This document shows positions 63,448 to 64,000 of a stretch of DNA of 64,000 nucleotides, one piece after another. The translations under genes were made by a program, and so were the position numbers. The notes below the pieces were generated by a model that was not told where the DNA came from, ran no database searches, and saw only the letters and a program-made list of their open reading frames with translations. Origin of the DNA: Pyrocephalus nanus (Eukaryota > Chordata > Aves > Passeriformes > Tyrannidae); the NCBI GenBank assembly GCA_038380795.1, contig CM076259.1, forward strand, positions 78,065,724-78,129,723, in the 5' to 3' direction. Each line of letters opens with the position of its first letter. Positions within the stretch are counted from its first letter, which is position 1.

Positions 63448-64000
63448 TCCTAGTTACCAGACACGTTCTCAGCTGCCAGGGCTTGCAGGGGAAAAGGGAA
63501 GAAGATGTTCAGGGCCCTGCAGTGTGGAAGCCTCATCTGGGAGGATGCCACTGTACAGTATTTATGGGCCCTTACGTCCCTCTTCTCTTCCAGTCTGAAC
63601 CCCAGGGGCCAGCAGGCGTTTCCATGTTCCCAAAGCGTTATCTGCATGTTCACGGGTTTTGCAGGCACATTGTAACAAATTGTGTTTGTACAGGCAGTCC
63701 ATGGGCTTCTGCAGCCATCCAGCTGCTCAGCACCTCCTTGGTCATGGCGTGAGACAGGGGAGTGAATATTGCTTCCTGGTAAACATACGGCTGCTGGTGT
63801 ACGTGCTCAGTGTTTTTAAAGGTCTCATCTGGTATTAGAGCCCATGTGGTGTGGGAGAGCCCCACACTTCACCTCCAGAGTCAATGCTTATGCCTTTCCT
63901 AGAGCATGGAGGAGATCTTCGTAGACAGGGCACATAAAGCCAAGGGAGATGAAGTTTCCCATCAGTCTCAGCTGGAGCAGGTGCCATCTCAAGCACGGGA
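63448..64000. other. Window end, no recognised feature
   Basis: Unique sequence with short overlapping frames (63483-63752 + and others) of no recognisable family. Confidence 0.5.

Noticed and set aside
1..64000. CRISPR arrays, bacterial operons, tRNA or rRNA genes
   Set aside because: No evenly spaced repeats with unique spacers, no dense gene packing, and no cloverleaf or rRNA landmark noticed. The sequence is vertebrate nuclear DNA.

Overview
The window looks like bird nuclear DNA. It has long AT-rich introns, split vertebrate genes with GT-AG junctions, several 5'-truncated CR1 LINEs of the avian kind, an old solo-LTR-like fragment of an avian ERVL type, and no bacterial-style gene packing. 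No species can be named from the sequence alone.

Left half (1 to about 38,100): the C-terminal part of UBAC2 on the + strand. Five coding exons (9015-9138, 11016-11063, 21362-21607, 33908-34030, 37270-37377) join in frame with clean splice sites. They give about 215 residues ending in a UBA domain, against roughly 344 residues for the human protein. The N-terminal exons lie outside the window. The introns hold CR1 fragments, the LTR fragment and simple repeats.

Middle (38,100 to 48,100): an AT-rich intergenic part with TA microsatellites, a CR1 pair flanking a CpG-rich block (43,140-43,520), then an intact single-exon class A GPCR on the - strand (45770-46828, 352 aa). It is clearly of the GPR183/EBI2 family and keeps the four residues known to contact oxysterol in human EBI2. 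A second CpG-rich block (47,490-47,990) lies upstream of it and is its likely promoter. UBAC2 and the receptor are convergent.

Right part (48,100 to 64,000): I recognise no intact protein-coding gene. It contains two roughly 1 kb CR1 copies lying head to head (52,872-54,859), a third CpG-rich block (61,275-61,520) followed by a possible first coding exon (ATG at 61618, donor at 61631), and a last CR1 fragment.

UBAC2 (ER membrane, ubiquitin binding) and GPR183 (immune-cell oxysterol receptor) share a locus in mammals, where GPR183 and GPR18 lie antisense inside a UBAC2 intron. Here the receptor lies downstream of the UBAC2 3' end. That makes either a rearrangement or an extra paralogue the most interesting question in the window.
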